Origin: Vitellaria paradoxa
Lineage: Eukaryota > Streptophyta > Magnoliopsida > Ericales > Sapotaceae
Length of the DNA: 64,000 nucleotides
Assembly: GCA_019916065.1 (NCBI GenBank)
Contig: CM034238.1
Span: forward strand, 2,382,199 to 2,446,198
Direction of reading: 5' to 3'
The notes beneath the pieces are model-generated. The model ran no database searches. It saw nothing but the letters and a program-made list of their open reading frames with translations, and was not told the origin of the DNA. Below, in pieces: positions 46,776-57,565 of this stretch; the first letter of the stretch is position 1; each line of letters opens with the position of its first letter. Position numbers and translations under genes: made by a program.

Positions 46776-48660
46776 ATCTTTTTTCTGTATTACATATTTG
46801 CATGCATTATCTTTCTAACTAGTCTTGTTTGTGACCAAAAAAGGGTTGATCGCACTCTGCAACTTGGTTATTTGCGATTTGATTGCTCACGATTCGATGA
46901 GAAACTTGCGTTGGTTGTTTGGTAGATGACTGCCGCTAGATGCTATCCTATCCGGATCTCCTAAATTTACTGGATCCCCGCTCAGTGCCGTAACCCCCGT
47001 CTCTAGGTTTCTCAGATTTCTCCCCAAATGGCCTGATCACAGCGGTCGCCTGTCCCAATCAGTGGTTCTCGAGTTTATCCGCTCGATTCCGGCTTCATTT
47101 ACCCAATCTTTCTGGCTGCAGCCATTCGGGGCCGATTCTATTACTTTGTTTTACGGCGATTTCCGTTGGCTTGTGTCTCCAATGCGGCGGAATTGTCGTT
47201 GCACTTTGCCACAGATGTTGCTGGGTTCTTGGGATAGATTGTGAACTCGGGCGTTGGCAATGTGAGTGGAGATTTGGTGATTTATAGGTCTTTCTTGAGA
47301 AGATCAGTCACGTAGAGTCTCCTGCTTTTTCTTCCTTTTGACAGTGATTAGTTGGTTTCTTTTATTGATAAATTTGTGAGTTACGTGTCCTGATTTTTGG
47401 CTGTGGACTGAGTTAGTCCAGGTACAGGTTCATTAGTCAGGTGGGTTAGTTACAATAGAAGTTAGTTACAATATTGGTTGAAATGTATAAATACAGAGTA
47501 AACTCTGTAATAGCTATAGAAATTGTATGATATTTCTTGGAGGCAGAATTGGTCTCGGAAGTAATTCATTCTTTGAATGAGATTTTCCCCTGCTTGTATT
47601 TTCTCAGTGTCCAATCAGTCAAGATTGGGCAGTCAAAGGATAGGAAGGCAGCCGTTCAGCATCCAGGGTTGCTGATGATGCCACCACTGCATCCTCAAGA
47701 GGATCGGTGATGAATGGGGGCAGTTGGTGACAAGTAGTACAAAGTGTTGGTTCAATGATGGTGGAGGTGGAGCCTGTGTTCAAATTGATCGCACACATTA
47801 TAATTGAAGTACGCATTGCTCTGAGCTGTTGGAACAGGTGAGGTTATTGCTGCCTGTTTTTCTAAACTTAAAAATTATTGTCTACCATGTTTGAGTATCC
47901 TGAAATATTTAGATTAGGGGAAATGTTAACCTATTGAGAAAATGAGAATTGAAAACGAAAGAGCTATTCAATTATTTAGTTTTGTGAGCAGATAAAGAAC
48001 TATGAATGGACAGAACACGGGGCACTACTGAGAGCTAGAATCAGTGCAAAACTCTATGTTTTCCATTATGCTGTTTGGATTTAAAAGTCTTGTATCCCTA
48101 TGTTCTCACGAAAAGTCCTCAAAGAAGTCACTTGGGACTCTTGTACTTTTGGTATATGCTGCCAAAGTATGTTTATTTTCATTTTGGCAAAGAGCTCGAA
48201 TGTGTGGGGAGCTCTTCAGTTTTCTGCTTTGCTGGAATTGCCCAAAATTGCTGCCACTTTGGTGTTAAGCTACTATGAGTTATGTTCATTTGCCTTAAAC
48301 ACCTTGTGCTAGCCATATGTGCATAAGTACGTATCTTTGATTGCTTGGGAGCTGCCTTGTCTATTCCAATGCACGGTGCAGGAAATTGTTGCCATACAAA
48401 CTTTCTTTTCCCAAGCAGGCTGACACTCAGGACAACGGCCTGGGAGCAATATTCAATAGTGTTTTGAAAATGATCTATGAAATAACTGAATTTCGTTGGT
48501 GCAAGGACTGGTATCGTGTGGATACTTGTGCTATTATGTGTAATTTGTAAATGTTGTTCACCAATTATTTGCTTCTGAAAGTGCCTTTCTGTTTATTCCA
48601 ATACTTATGTGAGTGACTACGGTTCAGTACATGTTTCTTCTGCCAACACAATGCTTTGTT
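46600..48660 (+). other. GC-richer, leader-like stretch; no gene assigned
   Basis: CT-rich sequence at 46650-46700 with TTTCGGTTTTCGTCGCC resembles a plant 5' leader, followed by a (GT)n tract at 46747-46772. From 46930 to the TGA at 47242-47244 the frame LPLDAILSGSPKFTGSPLSA... stays open for 104 codons with balanced composition, but an in-frame TGA directly precedes it and it has no ATG. A donor-like GAACAG|GTGAGG lies at 47836. I recognise no protein family. It may be the 5' part of an unmodelled gene, a non-coding transcript or a pseudogene. Confidence 0.35.
47395..47620 (+). mobile_element. Possible solo LTR
   Basis: The stretch has the composition of a plant LTR: TTAGTTACAAT words, then TGTATAAATACAGAGTAAAC (TATA-like) and a leader to TTTTCCCCTGCTTG. 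No partner LTR, primer-binding site or duplication was identified, so this rests on resemblance alone. Confidence 0.25.
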
Positions 48661-48891
48661 TAGTAAGATGATTGAGTAGGGTGGACACCCCTGAATCCTC
48701 TGTTCAAAATATATTAATAATCACAATTTATATTAATACACAGAATAAAAGAAACCACAACCTTTAAGTTTATATTATAACTGTAGATAAAATAAATAGG
48801 AAATTCCACGAATACTTAAATATATACAAACATATAATTTTTTAAGCATCTATTAAGTAGAACATTAGTCTAGTACTATTGTAACTCTTTA

Positions 48892-49540
48892 GGGCCCGAT
48901 TAGATGGTGCTAAAATTTCAAGGGGATAAGTTTTAGAGGGGGTATAAGATAAGAGGGGGTATTATTTTTAGAGAGTTGGCTCACATTGATGTGATGTTTA
49001 TGGAGGAGGATAACTTTTGACTTGGTTTGGATGTTTTATAAATAAGAGGGGGTAAATGATGGAAAAATTAGTCAAATGACTCTTTTGCCCTTGTAGTGTC
49101 CCAAACTTGGTTACCCATTAAATTAAATATTAAATTACAAAACCCACTCTATTTAATTATTTTTGGACAATTTGAAGTTATATTATTTATTTCATTGAAA
49201 ATTTAATTTTTTATAAATTTATTTAAAAACTTTTTTTTTTTAAATATGCACTTTTGAATGGTTGGTTATTATCCAATTTTTTTTAATTATATTTATTTTG
49301 ACTTGTTGGCCTATCTATTATTTTTTTACTAACATTATATTTATTTTAATCAAGTTAACAATACTATTAACGAGAGTTAAAAGCGTAAAAACCCCCACTT
49401 AAAGGGGGGAAAATGGAGAGAGGGTAAAACTAAGAGGGGGGGAAGAAAAGTGTTGCCAAACCATGGCAAAGGGGTGGGACCCACCATTATGAGGGGGTAA
49501 AAACTTTGGAGGGGGGTTTTACCCTCATCCAATCGGGGCC
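48892..49540. mobile_element. PIF/Harbinger (Tourist)-like element with TTA duplication
   Basis: The ends GGGCCCGATTAGATG and CATCCAATCGGGGCC are inverted copies, and TTA lies directly outside both (48889-48891 and 49541-49543). The subterminal parts are rich in GAGGGGGTA words. The 649-bp length and lack of a transposase frame make it non-autonomous. Confidence 0.8.
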
Positions 49541-51082
49541 TTATTGACAAAAATTCTAGTAACCACACAGGATATAATTAAAGCACAAAAATAAACAGCT
49601 CGGGTTCTCCTCTAGGTACATGCAGCCACTTCTAAACTTAATTTTAAATATGTAAATTTAGGTGTGAGTATCACACACTTAGTAGAGGTATTATACTTAA
49701 AATGAAAGATAATAAATATACATTAAAAATTATCCACAATATTCATATAGTCAAATGACTTACAAATAAATAATAATTAATTTAATTGTATCATATCTGA
49801 CAGTGGCAAAAATATCTCAACACACAATTTATTGCCACTTTTATTTATCAACCATCATCATCACATTATGCCTCAACTGACTATCTTATGATATATATGC
49901 ATGATAACCAATTTTAGATAATAATGCAGCACATATTTGGCTCCATTTGGCCTATAAGTTGAGCACTCAACTATGGATAATGGCTTTAATTAGTATATCC
50001 TATTAGCCCCATTTAGCCTTATTATTATTCTTTTTTCTCTGGTCCTATCTAGCCTCACATTTTTCTTTTTCTTGACCTCATCTGACCATAATGCAAGTGT
50101 AATACACATAATTCATGTTGATATATAATAATATTTTTTTCCTCAAATAAAAATATTACTTCTTGAATTTATCATTCCATAAGTAATCACAATTCATCGT
50201 TAATGTAAATAATTCATAAATAGTCAACATCCCTTATCAACACAAATAAATAATAAAATAATAAAATAAAATTTATTAGTTCACATTTAATATTTTTTAC
50301 CTTTAAGTCAAGTATACCCACTTGAACAGCAAATATTCTAAGAAAATCAAATTATTAAGATGGTTGGTGCTGATCATCCTTGGTCCTAATTTTAATCCAA
50401 ATAAATTATACAATTCAGATATTTAGCATAATTAAAATATAAGCAAAACAATTAATAATATAAATTTAATAAGTAAAGCAGAACTATTATACCTTCAACA
50501 TATTTAATTTATTTAAATTTTTATAGAATTAATTTTAAATCAACAACGTAAAATAACTTATCTTAACAGTTGGACCAAAATTTTCTAATTTTTCCCTTCT
50601 TCTTGCAATCTTTTCCATCTTACTGTTTTTTTTTTCTTTACTATTTTCTTCTTTAACCTTTATACATATATCAATATATATATATATATTCACAATCCAC
50701 GGCCAAAAGGTACACCACCTCATCCTATTTCATTTTTTTTTTCCTAGGCTTGCCACGTAGCTAACACTAGCTTTACACACACAAAACACTACTCCAACAA
50801 AGTGAACCTACTACATACTAGGTAGTCGTACACACCTAACACTAATAAAAGCTAGCCACGTGTCACTTAAATCTATCCCCTAATTTTAATTTAATCAGTT
50901 ACTAATAACTTGATTAATTCACTAATAATTTACATTAAGATCAAATAAATTTCAAAAAGTATTATGGTAATATACAAATTACTCAATTAATGTTAATAAA
51001 AATTAAAATTATGCCAAATTAACACAATTAAAATTCTAAGCATAAAATAAAAATTAAATTAATAATACATTTTAAGAATAAA
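49541..51082. other. AT-rich intergenic region
   Basis: No gene-like frame or clear mobile element. It contains short AT tracts (50672-50690) and the words GCCACGTAGC and GCCACGTGTC near 50750 and 50855, which look like G-box-type sequences but have no gene nearby. Confidence 0.35.
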
Positions 51083-51109
51083 TTAATAATTCAGGATGTC
51101 ACAGTAAGA

Positions 51110-51330
51110 CTCAAGGGGAATCGTGTTAGACCCCCTGACTCTTCTGTTAAAGAATTGTGTTATATCTCTAGTTAGGCATCTACTTATCTTAAACACTGTT
51201 ATCAATATAAATAGCAGTTGGGAAACCGTAATACACTTCCTAGCCTTTCTGCTAGATAACCGAATTACACCCCTAATCAGGCATTTACTCATTCCAATCA
51301 GGGTAATTAATATCACAACATATCATTTTA
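51110..51330. repeat. Diverged direct repeat, two units of about 105 bp
   Basis: The unit at 51129 (CTGACTCTTCTGTTAAAGAA, AGTTAGGCATCTACTTAT) is matched from about 51236 (CTAGCCTTTCTGCTAGATAA, AATCAGGCATTTACTCAT). It may belong to the retroelement-like DNA that carries the direct repeats at 51515 and 55395. Confidence 0.65.
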
Positions 51331-51514
51331 AGATTAGCATCTCAAATCCAATGATTAATTTCTAGTTATATATATCGATTAGGGATCATCCGGTATTTGT
51401 AAAACCTCATTTTATCATCTTTTGCAAAATCAAGGATTTCGTCCATATAGATGAATCTTGCCTCAGCACGTCAACAATATCAATAGGGCACTCTTGGTCA
51501 ATCAACAATCATAA

Positions 51515-51596
51515 TGTCAAACTGAATGATACAACCCTAGTTACATGCACATGATATGCTCAGTCATGTAAATAAATATCATTTAATAATAATACA
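51515..51596 (+). repeat. Left part of a direct repeat interrupted by the LINE
   Basis: TGATATGCTCAGTCATGTAA and the following AATAAATATCATT match TGATTTGATCAATCATGTAA and AACAAATATGCATT at 55412-55450. The homology resumes at 54709, on the far side of the LINE. Confidence 0.65.
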
Positions 51597-54500
51597 TTTT
51601 TTTTTTGAAAAAATAAGTAAAGTATTATTAATAGTATCGAAGGGATGCCAAAGTAAAGAGCATATTACAACTACCCCCTATTTATCTCATGCTAGCTATA
51701 AAAAGTAGAAAAGAGTTAAGATCTAACTCTTTTCCATCTTCAACCCAACTAAACAAACAAGAAAGGAATACACTTTTGGAATTTAAAACTGTCTGTTCTG
51801 TGTTGTCGAAAATCCTCCTATTTCGTTCCTTCCAAATCAACCAAAAAAGGCAATAAAGGATCGTATTCCAAATCTTCCTCTTCCTCCTGCCCATAGGTTG
51901 TCCTCACCAAGCTAAAAGAAAGCTTTTTAAATTAATAGGAAAACACATTTGAACTCCAAAGCATGAAAGAATTAAACTCCAGATTTCGGTGAGCCAACCA
52001 CAATGGATGAATAGGTGATTAATAGATTCCTCATGTCAGAGACATAATGAGCATCTATTAACGATAGAGCAACCTTTCCGCTTTAGATTGTCCATAGTCA
52101 AAATCCTTCCTCTCAGAGCACACCAAGAGAAGAAGGTGACCCTTGTAGGAACAGGGGCCTTTCATACAGTCATCCAAGGCAAAATATCCTTCTCTCCTTT
52201 CTGTAAGAACAGATAAAAAGTTTTTACTGAAAAATCTTCATGCGTGGTAAGCTTCCAGTGCAATGCATCTGCCGTGTCTTCCATTGGGAAAGAATAGAGT
52301 AATTCATTATAGTCGTGAAACTATCCAATTCCCAATCATTTAGACTCCTTCGTAGCTGAACATTCCAAACTCTATTTTGTGCCAAAACCAATACTATAAT
52401 CTAAGACCAAGGCATTCTTGTCTATTGCAATTGCATAGATTTCAGGGAAAACTTCAGAAAGACGACCCCCTTCCATCCAATTGTGTTTCCAAAACAAAGT
52501 CCTATCCCCTCTTCCCACCTTCCAAGATAAACAATTGACAAATCTGGGCCAATTCTTCCTTATACATTTCCATAAACTAGTGCCAAAAGAGGAGGAACCT
52601 GCAGCAGAAGTCCAGCCTCCTTTTTCAGCCTCATATTTGGTCACAATCAATCTCTTCCATAGACAAGAGTCTTCATGAGCAAATCTCCAAAGCCACTTTC
52701 CCATGAGTGCTTCATTGTGCAGTTTAAGCTGTCTAATTCCAACTCCCCCCATTTGTATAGGATTGCACACTACTTTCCAATTCACTAAGTTGTGCTTGAA
52801 GACACCTTCACTCCTACCCCAAAGAAAATTTATTTGCAATCTTTCCATTTCCTTTAGAACACTCACAGGGGCTGGGAAAAGAGAAAGAAAATATGTGGGA
52901 AGATTGGAGAGAACACTCTTAATTAGTGTGATCTTTGCCCCCATTGATAAATAATTGATTTTCCACTCAGCCAATTTGGTTCTGCACCTCTCGATCACTG
53001 GTTCCCAGATTTGTTTTGACCTGAAATTGGTTCCTCGAATCATACCCAAGTAAACAGTAGGGAGAGAGCTAATTTTACAGCCTAGGACTGTAGCAAAATC
53101 CTCCATATCAGAATTAATTCCCACTGGCAGGACCTCAGATTTGCTGAGGTTGATCTTGAGACCTGTGACAGCTTCAAATCCCAATAGAATGCAGCGTAGG
53201 TGGCCTAACTGTAACAGATCAGCTCCACAGAATACAATGGAATCATCTGCAAACAGGAGGTGCAAAACACTGATGCTCCTGTTGCTGGTTAACACTGGAA
53301 AGCCCTCAATGTAACCAGCCTGCTCAGCCTTATTCAACATCCTGCTGAGGACCGTCATTATTAAAATGAAAAGAAAAGGTGATAAAGGATCACCTTGTCT
53401 TAAATCCCGAGATGAAGGAAAGAAGCCTTCGGGAGAGCCATTAATCAAAACAGAAATTGGGCTGTTGAGATACACCAATTAATCCATTGACACCATCTAT
53501 CACCAAACCCCATTCTTCGCAGCAGATAAAGTAAGAAATTCCAGTTGACACAATCAAAAGCTTTTTCAATATCCAGTTTGCAAATTAAACCAACCCTTTT
53601 GCTTTTAATTCTAGAGTGCAGAACCTCATTTGCTATGAGAATGGCATCCAAAATTTGTTTGCCCCTAACAAAAGCATGCTGTGAATCAGATATGAGGCTA
53701 TCTATTACCTGTTTCAACCAGTTAGCTAGGACCTTTGATAGTGGCTTGTAAACTGCTCCCACTAGACTGATAGGCCTGAAGTCCTTTAGTTCCACAGCTC
53801 CATTCTTCTTAGGAATTAATGTGATGAATGTTGAGTTCATACTTCAGACAAATCTGCAGCTGCTGTGAAACTCTCCAAACACAGATAGCAGGTCTTCCTT
53901 AAGAATTTTCCAGTAGTTTTGGAAGAAGGCGATTGTCCATCCATCTGGTCCTGGGGCTTTATCACCATTTAGATCCATGATAGCCTAGTAGACCTCAGGT
54001 TCAGTGAAAGGAAGCTCAAGACTGGCTACAGCTGGGGGGCTAAGCTGAGAGAATTCCAAGTCATTCACTAGAGGCCTCCAATTTTCTTCTTCCGCAAACA
54101 ACTTCTTGTAAAAATCCACTATGCTCTGCTTGATTAGCTCTTGGTCATCTGCAAGCTCCCCCTTGACTTTCAATTTATCAATCCAGTTCTTCCTTTTGTT
54201 TGTAGATGCCATTTTGTGGAAGAATTTTGTGTTTCGATCACCTTCCTTGAGCCATCGAATTCTAGATTTTTGTCTCCAGCTTATTTCCTCCATTTTGATT
54301 AATTTGGTTTAGCTCAAAAGCTTGTCTTGCCTCAAAATTCTCCCATGGTCAGTTAGGTAACCTCCCTCATCCGGCATGTCTAGACTTTGAATGTCTTTCT
54401 CCAGTTGGGTTTTCTGCTGTTCAAGCTTTTCAAAAACCTCATAATTCTACTGTTTTAGGTCTGATTTTAGATTCTTCAGCTTTTGCGTCAGTCTATAACT

Positions 54501-54708
54501 AGCAGATCCATCGAAACTATATTTTTACCACCATTGAGCAACCATATCTTTGTGAATCCTTCGACATGCAGCCATATGTTTTCAAATTTGAAAGGTTTTG
54601 GTCCTTCTTTAATTCCTCCTCCATCCAGCAAGAGAGGGGAATGGTCGGAAGCAATCCTTGGGAGAGTTTTCTGCAGGATTGCAGGGAGTAAGGCTAGATA
54701 TGGTTTAG
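51597..54708 (-). mobile_element. Degenerate 5'-truncated LINE (non-LTR retrotransposon)
   Basis: Read on the - strand: the end of the APE-type endonuclease (54488-54708, with RIASDHSPLLLDG), a linker with KEGDRNTKFFH (53985-54293), the reverse-transcriptase N-terminal half (53445-53840, with [12 protein letters not shown] and [12 protein letters not shown]), the RT core with LRQGDPLSPFLF and LLFADDSIVF (52372-53478), and a zinc-binding RT tail ending WLIWKERNRRIFDN (51682-51894). The FADD catalytic motif is intact, but frameshifts and stops separate the pieces. An A-run (T on the + strand, 51600-51610) marks the 3' end. The first ORF and most of the endonuclease are missing. Such elements copy themselves by target-primed reverse transcription; this copy is dead. 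Confidence 0.92.
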
Positions 54709-54830
54709 GGTTCAATTACTCTTTAAAAATCGATAACCAGTGATTATGGGCACAACCATATGCCAAAAGCTCATCAAGATTTTTTTTTTTAATCCAACAG
54801 GACTTCCTTCGGACGTCATCGTCGGATGCA
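54709..54830 (+). repeat. Right part of the LINE-interrupted direct repeat
   Basis: GGGTTCAATTACTCTTTAAA, CCAGTGATTATGG, ACCATATGCC and a following T-run match 55470-55600 closely. The LINE 5' end abuts this sequence. Confidence 0.75.
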
Positions 54831-55163
54831 TGTCTAGACAGCCCCGGCCAGATTTCCATCCAAATAGCCTCGGTCGGATGCTTGAGCCAGTCGATGGTGC
54901 CTGAAAATTAGTTTCACGGTTCGTTTTCAACAAAACCCGAAGCCAAAAAATCCGAAATCATCCTTACAAGCCACAAGCTCAACAATCAATCATATCTGAA
55001 CATTTTAACATCTCAATGACATGTTTATAGAACGTTAATTTCAACAATAACTCAAAAAATGCAAGATTCTCTCTCAACATATATGCAAACATACACATCC
55101 GTATGTACATATATATACTTCAACACCAATATATTCAACACTCAACTAAATCAAGCATTTAAT

Positions 55164-55299
55164 GAGGGTGTTTGGAGTGACAAAAAGTGAGATAATTTGT
55201 GAGTTTGTAATTCGTACAGTGAAATAAAAAATAAATAACTTTTAGAGATTTTTAGAGGTTTTTAGAGTTCTTCAACAATTCATCGCACCAAACAGACCT
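55164..55299. mobile_element. Tourist-like MITE
   Basis: The ends GAGGGTGTTTGGAGTGAC and GCACCAAACAGACC are inverted copies, with TAAT-like bases outside both. The interior matches the elements at 195-345 (reversed) and 12939-13075, for example AATAACTTTTAGAGA. Confidence 0.7.
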
Positions 55300-55394
55300 A
55301 ATATCTCAAATTCATGTTTTTTTTTTAAACAAAATTAAACATATATACAGGTCTCTTCTACCTCAAATCCTAAGAAAAGAGAAGAATAGGAGAG

Positions 55395-55600
55395 AACTCT
55401 CAGTCCCAAGCGCATGATTTGATCAATCATGTAAACAAATATGCATTCCTATTAGGCTTCATAATGATTTGGGGTTCAATTACTCTTTAAAAATCAGTAA
55501 CTAGTGATTATGGACGACCATATCCCAATAAGGTTTTTTTTTTTTTAAATAAAATCTAGTAGGACCCCATTCGAACAGCACCGTCCTAATGCCCGTCAAC
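55395..55600 (+). repeat. Uninterrupted copy of the direct repeat (empty LINE site)
   Basis: This copy reads through the point where the LINE sits in the other copy: CATTCCTATTAGGCTTCATA then ATGATTTGGGGTTCAATTAC. The two repeats could be LTRs of one old element about 0.6 kb apart, or a plain duplication. Confidence 0.65.
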
Positions 55601-55866
55601 TACGTTAAAATAAATTTTGGAATTTTAAGGGCGAGGCTTCTGAATAAGTCCGCATATGTAGTTTTTAAGAGAGAATGTTTTAGTCATTTATGAATTTTTT
55701 AGAAAATATGGGATGCTAGAAGGTCAAAACGACTTATGTGAAGATAAATTGCAAGTATTGTAGAATTATTGGTCTGTCATGAATGACTTGACCTAGATTC
55801 AAGTCTACTTCCATGTTTCTTGAATTGAACAAAACGCAAGAATCGTAATTCTCTACGATCCAGGAA

Positions 55867-56292
55867 GCACGGATACTCCAAAATGGGTGCCGTATCCGTA
55901 TCTGATACGTATTGGATGCATATACTCTTCGGATACTTCAAAATATGTATCGGATACGCCACATGACGTATCCTATTATTTTATTATTTTTCTTCAAATA
56001 TATAATTAAGCAAAATCGAGATTTGAGTAATTAAAATTTCTAAAATTATAAACTCTTTTGACTTATATTTTGTTATATTTTGTATATTGAATTATATATT
56101 AAATTAATTTTGTTGTGAATGTTATATTCATATATATAAGTAATAAAAAATATACAAAATTTATAATTTTTTTGCTGTATCCCTACCGTATCCGTATCTG
56201 TATCCTCATTTTTTTAAATTGTTGTATCTGTATCTGTGCCCGTACTTCTACCCGTACCGTATTTGTATCCCGTATCCGTATCCATGCTTTTT
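55867..56292. repeat. Dispersed 'TATCCGTATC' repeat, second copy
   Basis: The left end (GGATACGCCACATGACGTATCC) and right end (CCGTATCCGTATCTGTATCC) flank an AT-rich middle that resembles the copy in RAB7 intron 3 (2571-2945), reversed. GTATC-rich ends make a family signature, but no TIR or duplication is clear. Confidence 0.55.
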
Positions 56293-57565
56293 TGTCTATG
56301 ATTTAGATATATTCGGTTTGATTCACCATGATTCATAGCTCCATTTAATTCAGGGTAAGATTTGCATTGATTATATGGTATATCAACTTGAATCATAGGG
56401 TTTGAAGTGGGAATCAAACGATTTTAACTACTACTGTAATTTGACCTCAAAATTTTCAGATTTACAGGCCATGTTTGCAATAGCCCTTGTTAGCCTTTCT
56501 AGTTCCCATTCATGGATGTTTCTCCAAAGCATTAAGTTTCCATCTTTGCATGTTGTGGCCCAATCGTTAGTTGGAAGACTGTTTGGCTAGCTAGTGGTGC
56601 CATTCCTGCATGTTAGGTACTATATGGATTGCGATCTTATTATACCAATAAGCATGTTGTTGTTGGTTTGTCTAGTACATCATCTTTCTCTAGACTAATC
56701 AAGGGAATCTCAACGGATGTTTTAACCTTACCACTAAGCCACTAATTCCCAATGATTTCATGTGTGAGTAGGTTATAAAACCCTTAGGGGTGAGTGGTTC
56801 CCCTGGTAGGGGATCCTTGAGCCCCTTTCCTTACTAAGCATGATAGTTGATCACTATGGAAGCTAGAAGATGTTGACGTCCTAGAGTTTGTACATGGACG
56901 AGCCCCATGTGGAGAAAGAGGACGGGGGACCGCTCGATCTTGCCGTAGCAGGTTGTCTTAGGGAGTATTGAGGGGGCCCCAAAATGCCCATATTCCAGAA
57001 TTCCCCTGTAATTGGATGGTGGCAACCATGGGGCTTTGCTGCGGTTGGAGGATCTTCATTTGGGGATATCGTCGGGGGGTTCTAGAATGCACCCGTGGGA
57101 GGATCCATGTCATCACACTGCTCCCCTATAAGGTGGTGCAACCCTAGGGGCACAACTACCCCTATGAGGCTGACAGCCTTGACACCCAGAATATTTTGAA
57201 AACTTTGAAACTTATCTCTCTGCTGAATTTATTGATCTTTTTTTTTTTAATTGGGGTGAAAATATTGAAATTGACCTAGTTTCTAGCTTTTGTTGACATG
57301 GATAGTCACCACGAAAAATAAATAACTAATTGCATTTATTTTTGTTTTGGACCTTTTACGAATGATAAAGTATGGGTTATACTTCATTAATGCCTCAAAT
57401 ATAGTCTTTTTCACTGAATTAGTCATTTTTGGGTTGACAAGGAACATTCCATTGATACCTTGGACGCAATGGAAGTTGTGGAACCTGATATCCCCCTAAA
57501 GTTAGGTTAGTAAGAGATAGTAGGCAGCCTTACCTGCCTGCCTAATTGCTTTGTACAAGTTGCAA
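56293..57565. other. Unassigned region with a GC-rich patch and exon-like pieces
   Basis: A GC-rich stretch (56800-57190) with GGGGGCCCC and AGGGGCACAACTACCCC words has no recognisable protein and may be a transposon scrap. At 57430-57503 the + strand reads HFWVDKEHSIDTLDAMEVVE and PDIPLKL up to a donor-like TTAG|GTTAGT, after an acceptor-like TGAATTAG. This looks like an exon of an unknown gene or gene relic, but no partner exon could be joined to it. Confidence 0.35.

Noticed and set aside
50740..50880. G-box-like CCACGT words as promoter of a gene
   Set aside because: No gene-like frame follows on either strand.
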